Positions 59,388 through 64,000 of a stretch of 64,000 nt of DNA are shown one piece after another. Source of the stretch: Azophilus sp965214305 (lineage in GTDB: Bacteria > Pseudomonadota > Gammaproteobacteria > Pseudomonadales > Azotimanducaceae); NCBI GenBank assembly GCA_965214305.1, contig OZ243949.1:930001-994000 (forward strand), written 5' to 3'. Below the pieces are notes generated by a model, which saw only the letters and a program-made list of their open reading frames with translations, was not told the DNA's origin and did no database searches. The position numbers and the translations under genes were made by a program. Positions within the stretch are counted from its first letter, which is position 1. The number at the start of each line of letters is the position of its first letter.

Positions 59388-60302
59388 CTAAAGAGAATGC
59401 TGTCTTGTTGGCCGCACAGGCTTTGCGGACTCGCAATGCTTGGCGGGATGGGCGTGGAACGGGGTTCGTTTGAGGAATAGCCGCCCGGCCTGCCAATAGA
59501 TGCGCGCCAGTGTTTGTAAGCCCTGGGCAGGCCGGCGCAAGGCACCGCTCAACAGCTGGACACGGCTCAGCGGTGCCCCGCGCAAGGATAGACAGGCCGA
59601 AAAGGGTGCCGCGTCGCCGTCGAGACGCATCGCGATGCGTAACGTATTGCTCGACAGTTTCAGGCGCAGCACATATTCGCCGTCCATGGGCAGGAAGGGC
59701 GAAACGTGGAATTGTTTGGGGAACCGGAAGCTCTGCTCCGGCGAGCCCTGGGTGCCTCCCTCGGGCAGCAGCACATAGCAGTAACGTTCATCCCAAGGGG
59801 TGTTGTTGATGTCCACCAGGAGGGCCGCAAGCCGTTTTTCCAAAAAGCAAAAATAGAAGTTCACCGGGTTGAAGGAAATACCGAGCGAGCGCGGCTGCGT
59901 CAGCACGAAAATGCGGGTCGGAGTTAATCCGCTCATTGCATCCACTCGCCGCGACGGAGGCGGATGGATGGCATATGCCCGGCCCCGCTCTTTCCGGGTG
60001 TCTCGGCGGGCGCTCGGGGGTGCCCCGCGCTTGTCGGCAGGTTGGCGAGGTAGGCGCATCCGCCCACCCGTTGCCGGTTCGGCAAGCATGGCCCGAACCT
60101 CGGCGGGCGTCATCAGATGCCCCCGGTCCACCGAGGCAAGCAAGCGCGGCCGGAACACCGGCAGCGTTGAGACGCAATCAAGATCAACGTAGAGCATCCA
60201 CACCGGGTAGCGAAAACCGTGGCGTTGCGGAGCGCGGCGGCTATGCGCCACCGTCCCTCGAAAACTCCTGTTTTCAAACATCGGCGCTATCTCTTGTTGC
60301 AT
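59388..60302 (-). CDS. DUF1365 family protein with in-frame insertion
   Basis: 304 residues. Conserved family parts: RGTVAHSRRAPQRHGFRYPV, FVLTQPRSLGISFNPVNFYF and FPKQFHVSPFLPMDGEYVLR. Function unknown; the family is linked to cyclopropane-type lipid modification by gene context. Residues about 77-126 (RQPADKRGAPPSARRDTRKE, then SRRVDAM) are not part of the family core and look inserted just before RIFVLTQPR. Start ATG 60302 or ATG 60281. Cotranscribed with cfa. Confidence 0.85.
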   Translation of the reverse strand: MQQEIAPMFENRSFRGTVAHSRRAPQRHGFRYPVWMLYVDLDCVSTLPVFRPRLLASVDRGHLMTPAEVRAMLAEPATGGRMRLPRQPADKRGAPPSARRDTRKERGRAYAIHPPPSRRVDAMSGLTPTRIFVLTQPRSLGISFNPVNFYFCFLEKRLAALLVDINNTPWDERYCYVLLPEGGTQGSPEQSFRFPKQFHVSPFLPMDGEYVLRLKLSSNTLRIAMRLDGDAAPFSACLSLRGAPLSRVQLLSGALRRPAQGLQTLARIYWQAGRLFLKRTPFHAHPAKHCESAKPVRPTRQHSL

Positions 60303-60399
60303 CCATTAGCCTGCCTATCCCACCAAGGGCCGCGATGAGCGCACCGGATTGTGCCCCCGTGCGCGCGCAGGCAAGCGCAAAGCCAAGATCACGAACACC

Positions 60400-61617
60400 T
60401 CAAGCATGCATCCATTGTCGCAGACGGGTGGCCGCCTCAACACCGCTGCGGAAACCGTCCTCGTGAAATCCCCAACCGCACCAGGCACCGCAATACAGGG
60501 TGCGGAGCCGCGGGCCGATGCGCCCCAAACGCCGCTGCGCCGCCGCGACACCCACCGCAAAGATTGGGTGCCGGTAGTCGCGCTCCACCCAGACGCTACG
60601 CAACGGCCGATGCGGGTTCAGGGTGACAAAGAAGTGCGGCGCATCGGGTAGGCCCTGCAAACGATTCATCCAATAGGTGAACTCGTACCGCCCCCGCAAA
60701 TCCACATGCACGTTCCAACTCGACCAGGCAGACGGGTTGGCCGGCATGACCGACGCATCCGAATGCAGCACGGCTCGATTCGGTTGGTAGGCTATGGCAC
60801 CCAGTACAGACCGCTCTTCCCGGGTTGCGTCAACCAGCGCCAGTGCCTGGTCGCTGTGGCAGGCGATGATGACGTAGTCGAAGCGCTGCTCGTCGCGGTC
60901 GGTTGTCAGGACGGCGCCCGAGTCATCGCGACGCATGGAGCGCACCGGGCAGTGCTGGTGAATCGCGCCCCGGAAGGATTCGGCGAAGGCTTGGACATAG
61001 GTGTTGGAGCCACCCCGCAACACACGCCATTGCGGGCGTCCGCGCCACTTGGTCATGCCGTGGTTGACCATAAAGGTAGCCACATGGCCGATAGCCAGCT
61101 GACCGGCCTGCGGCGCCGACCAAAGCGCGGCGCACATGGGCAGCAGATGATGTTCGGCGAATGCCCTGGAATAGCGCTCGTCGCGCAGAAAGACGTGCAG
61201 CGGCCTCGCATCGTCGGCCGCAATGGTGCCCGCACGCCGATAGAAGCGACGAATGTCGTTCAACATGTTGAGAAACGCCGGCCGCACAAGGTTTCGGCGC
61301 TGACAAAAAAGAGCATTCAAACGAGCGGTGCCGTACTCCAACCCCTCGGCTCGACTCACGCCAAACGACATCTCCGTGGGTTGCGAGGCCAGGCCCAACT
61401 CATCAAGCCAACGAGAAAAGAGGGGGTAGTTGGGCCGGTTGAACACGATGAAACCCGAATCAATCGAATAGGCGCGGCCGTCCACGAGCAGCCTGTGGGT
61501 ATCGGTATGGCCACCAAGCCGCGCCGCGGCCTCGAACAGGACGACATCCGCGAAGTCTTGGCATGCGTACGCCGCCGCCATCCCCGAAATGCCGCCGCCA
61601 ACGATGGCTACGCGCAC
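60400..61617 (-). CDS. FAD/NAD(P)-binding oxidoreductase (amine-oxidase fold)
   Basis: 405 residues. N-terminal dinucleotide-binding motif VAIVGGGISGMAAAYA followed by ARLGGHTDTHRL, GFIVFNRPNYPLF, and a C-terminal CGAWCGWGFHEDGFRSGVEA, the FAD closing motif. It belongs to the NAD(P)-binding Rossmann flavoproteins that occur with DUF1365 and Cfa proteins. Probably desaturates or oxidises the lipid product. Start GTG 61617. It lies between the desaturase and DUF1365 on the minus strand. Confidence 0.9.
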   Translation of the reverse strand: MRVAIVGGGISGMAAAYACQDFADVVLFEAAARLGGHTDTHRLLVDGRAYSIDSGFIVFNRPNYPLFSRWLDELGLASQPTEMSFGVSRAEGLEYGTARLNALFCQRRNLVRPAFLNMLNDIRRFYRRAGTIAADDARPLHVFLRDERYSRAFAEHHLLPMCAALWSAPQAGQLAIGHVATFMVNHGMTKWRGRPQWRVLRGGSNTYVQAFAESFRGAIHQHCPVRSMRRDDSGAVLTTDRDEQRFDYVIIACHSDQALALVDATREERSVLGAIAYQPNRAVLHSDASVMPANPSAWSSWNVHVDLRGRYEFTYWMNRLQGLPDAPHFFVTLNPHRPLRSVWVERDYRHPIFAVGVAAAQRRLGRIGPRLRTLYCGAWCGWGFHEDGFRSGVEAATRLRQWMHA

Positions 61618-61677
61618 CTTAGCGCCCGCTCGCCGCCGGTTGGTCAGCTTGGATGCAGAACCCCATGCGAGTAGGGA

Positions 61678-62586
61678 TTAGCCGCCTTGGGGATCCGGGG
61701 CGGTGCCTCGCCGGCCTGCCCGACGGGTGCTTGCGGCGGCCTGCGCCCCTTCGAGCAAAACGGCCTCGGGCGGGGTTTTCAGATCCCGCACAAGCCCAAA
61801 CAGGGCCAGCAGTTTCAACCCCAGCCAACCGAGATCGAGTTGCCACCAATAGAAACCAAGGCGAGCGCTCGCCGCGTGCCGATGGTGATTGTTGTGCCAA
61901 CCCTCGCCGAACGTGAGCAAGGCGAGCCAAGTATTGTTGCGGCTGCTATCGGCCGTTGCAAACCGCCGACGGCCAATACGGTGCGCCAACGAATTAACCA
62001 GGAAGGTTGCGTGCATCAGCACAACCGTCGGTATCACATAACCCCAAACCAACATTTGCCAACCGTTTGTATCGGGAAACAGGGGCCTCATCGCCTCGCC
62101 AAGCGCGAACATGGCCGCCGCATAAAACACCGGCGCGGCCAAATCGAAGCGATTGAGCCATACCAGTTCCGGGAAACTTGCCAAATCCCGAACCCGATAC
62201 AAGGGGGTTCGGAAGTTACTCCGACACAGGAACCAGAACATGTGCGACCACCAAAAGCCCCGCGGCGACGAGTGCGGATCGGCGTCGGAATCCGTGTGGG
62301 CATGGTGCAGGCGATGCTGGGCGGCCCACCACAGGGGCCCGCGTTGGGTGGCGGCGGCACCCAAAAAGGCGAATACAAACTGCACAACGCGGTTTGTGCG
62401 AAAGGCGCGGTGCGCAAAATATCGGTGGTAAAAGGCGCTAATGGCAAAAATGCGCACCCCATAGGATGCCAAGGCCACGGCCAGGGCAATGCCACTCGCC
62501 CCCACCCAAATCGGTGCCAAGCAAGCCAGGTGCAGAGCGATGAACGGCGTGATGCGCAGCCAGGCAATCGATTCCGGATCGCGCAT
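61678..62586 (-). CDS. Membrane fatty acid desaturase (acyl-CoA delta-9 type)
   Basis: About 302 residues, di-iron membrane desaturase. Three His boxes: HRYFAHRAF, HRLHHAHTDSD and EGWHNNHHRH. Several membrane helices (ITPFIALHLACLAPIW and GIALAVALASYGV). It would make the monounsaturated acyl chains that the downstream methyltransferases modify. The frame is open to 62736; I prefer ATG 62586, which starts just before the first helix. First gene of the five-gene minus-strand lipid cluster. Confidence 0.92.
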   Translation of the reverse strand: MRDPESIAWLRITPFIALHLACLAPIWVGASGIALAVALASYGVRIFAISAFYHRYFAHRAFRTNRVVQFVFAFLGAAATQRGPLWWAAQHRLHHAHTDSDADPHSSPRGFWWSHMFWFLCRSNFRTPLYRVRDLASFPELVWLNRFDLAAPVFYAAAMFALGEAMRPLFPDTNGWQMLVWGYVIPTVVLMHATFLVNSLAHRIGRRRFATADSSRNNTWLALLTFGEGWHNNHHRHAASARLGFYWWQLDLGWLGLKLLALFGLVRDLKTPPEAVLLEGAQAAASTRRAGRRGTAPDPQGG

Positions 62587-62856
62587 CGGCGACGCCTCGC
62601 CGACGGATGCGCGAGAGAACCGCTGCGCGGGTTGTTTGTTTGCTCTTGCAGAACGCTGTGCCACGTGCCCGATTACCGAATCGCTTACCGGCAAAAGATT
62701 CGATCCTCTGCCCAAAAGACCGCAATCCTGCCACAATCGTCCCTAATATTGGATATTTCACGCCAACAGGCCGGGACGAAGTTGCGGTTCGGCGGGGCTC
62801 CGCATTGCACCACAACCATTGCTGTGCGGCCATTCCATTGTGCAAGAGATGCATCC

Positions 62857-64000
62857 ATGTTCGCCAACGAAGACTTTACCCGGCTTGCCGCCGAGGGCTA
62901 CAACCGCGTACCCGTCGTATTTGAAACCTTCGCCGATCTCGATACACCCCTATCGGTCTATCTGAAAATCGCCCGAGGGCCCTACTCCTACCTGTTGGAA
63001 TCCGCCCAAGGCGGCGAACGCTGGGGCCGCTATTCCATCATCGGGCTACCCTGCAAAACCGTGCTGAGGGTTGCGGGCCACCGGGTCCGGATAACCAACA
63101 ACGGCAGCACCACCGAAGACTTGGCGGTAGAGGACCCGCTCGCCTTCGTAGAGGCGTTTCAAAGCCGCTATCGGGTGGCGCCGCTGCCGAACCTGCCCCG
63201 CTTTTACGGCGGCCTGGTCGGCTATTTCGGTTACGACTGTGTGCGCTATGTCGAGAAACGGCTACGCGATAGCACACCGCCAGACCCACTCGGCACACCC
63301 GACATCGTGCTGATGGTGTCCGAGGATGTCATCGTCTTCGACAATCTTAAGGGCCGCATGCAGCTCATCAGTCTGGTGGACCCGGCCGAACCAGACATTC
63401 TCGAAAGAACCAAAGCGCGGTTGCGCACAAGAGCCGCGGGGCTCACCAATTCCCTCCCCGGCAGCCCAATGCCGGGCCTGGCGGCCAACCCTATTGAGGA
63501 AAGCGACTTCGTCTCGGAATTCGGAGAAACGTCCTTCAAGGAGGCGGTGCGGCGTATCCGCAACTACACCTTGGCGGGCGATGTCATGCAGGTGGTGCTC
63601 GCCCAGCGAATGTCGATTCCCTTCCGCACCGACCCCGTCGATCTCTACCGTGCCCTGCGCAGTTTGAACCCGTCCCCCTACATGTACTTTATGGACCTGC
63701 GGGATTTCCAAATCGTCAGTTCCTCGCCGGAGATTCTCGCCCGCCTCGAAGACGGCATCGCCTTCAATCGGCCGCTGGCCGGCACCCGGCGTCGCGGCCG
63801 CACAGCGGAAGAGGACTTGGCCATGGAGCAGGAACTGCTTGCCGACCCGAAAGAGCGCGCCGAGCACCTCATGCTGATCGACCTGGGCCGCAACGACCTC
63901 GGCAAGGTGTGCGAAACCGGCTCCGTGCAAGTAACCGAGCAATTCGCCATCGAGCGCTATTCCCATGTCATGCACATCGCCAGCCATGTGACGGGCAAGC
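62857..64000 (+). CDS. trpE: Anthranilate synthase component I (3' end outside window)
   Basis: Chorismate-using TrpE, first enzyme of tryptophan synthesis with the TrpG glutaminase. 381 codons are visible and the frame is open to the edge. Seen: the feedback-site-like LLESAQGGERWGRYSIIGL, GGLVGYFGYDCVRYVE, MQVVLAQRMSIPF, LNPSPYMYFMDL, FQIVSSSPEIL, RPLAGTRRRGRTAEED, LGRNDLGKVCETGSVQV and the final HVMHIASHVTG. ATG 62857 lies after AAGAGA. Divergent from the desaturase. Confidence 0.97.
   Translation, partial: MFANEDFTRLAAEGYNRVPVVFETFADLDTPLSVYLKIARGPYSYLLESAQGGERWGRYSIIGLPCKTVLRVAGHRVRITNNGSTTEDLAVEDPLAFVEAFQSRYRVAPLPNLPRFYGGLVGYFGYDCVRYVEKRLRDSTPPDPLGTPDIVLMVSEDVIVFDNLKGRMQLISLVDPAEPDILERTKARLRTRAAGLTNSLPGSPMPGLAANPIEESDFVSEFGETSFKEAVRRIRNYTLAGDVMQVVLAQRMSIPFRTDPVDLYRALRSLNPSPYMYFMDLRDFQIVSSSPEILARLEDGIAFNRPLAGTRRRGRTAEEDLAMEQELLADPKERAEHLMLIDLGRNDLGKVCETGSVQVTEQFAIERYSHVMHIASHVTGK

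Overview
The window reads as a chromosome segment of a gammaproteobacterium. Its backbone follows the gene order I know from the Pseudomonas rpoD-to-trpE region: rpoD, dnaG, yqeY, rpsU, tsaD, cca, apaH, rsmA, pdxA, surA, lptD, amgK, murU, rpe, trpE. The genus cannot be named from the sequence alone. Coding is dense and GC-rich. Several housekeeping proteins carry odd in-frame insertions, and many intergenic gaps hold short dispersed repeats.

Layout. 1-5.4 kb: gatA (partial) and gatB of the Asp/Glu-tRNA amidotransferase, a zinc-ribbon/OB-fold (DUF35) protein with a thiolase, and a phosphodiesterase. 5.3-8.7 kb: a C39-peptidase ABC exporter with its HlyD-type adaptor. 9.0-14 kb: a single-chain glycyl-tRNA synthetase, then convergent rfbD, rfbC, rfbB (dTDP-rhamnose) and a glycosyltransferase. 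14.1-15.8 kb: a nitronate monooxygenase-like flavoprotein, an oxidoreductase remnant bounded by two different repeats, and a CAT-anticodon tRNA. 15.9-21.8 kb: the macromolecular synthesis cluster rpsU-yqeY-dnaG-rpoD, broken between dnaG and rpoD by a BrnT/BrnA toxin-antitoxin pair and an ATPase fragment. 22.2-25.3 kb: tsaD (with a tandem 15-residue repeat insertion), cca, apaH.

25.4-46.7 kb is an accessory island that separates apaH from rsmA, which are normally close neighbours. It holds a broken HEPN/MNT pair; a giant, extremely GC-rich secreted or surface protein with a frameshift at a homopolymer and a 21-G run upstream; four paralogous coiled-coil PD-(D/E)XK-like proteins with varying numbers of a 42-bp repeat; an intact IS481-like element with a 5-bp target duplication; two direct copies of one internally deleted IS; an IS1595-like remnant; and a type I-G (formerly I-U) CRISPR effector operon (cas7, cas5-6, cas3, cas8-like) with no cas1, cas2, cas4 or CRISPR array in view.

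46.7-56.8 kb: rsmA-pdxA-surA-lptD on the minus strand, divergent from amgK and murU (peptidoglycan sugar recycling), then rpe and a DUF1295 membrane protein. 56.8-62.7 kb: a lipid-modification cluster (two cyclopropane-synthase-type methyltransferases, DUF1365 protein, FAD oxidoreductase, desaturase). The window ends inside trpE.

The strongest leads are the split apaH-rsmA cluster and its orphan I-G effector, the PD-(D/E)XK array, the two dispersed repeat families, and the recurrent in-frame insertions in TsaD, RsmA, AmgK, PdxA and the DUF1365 protein.
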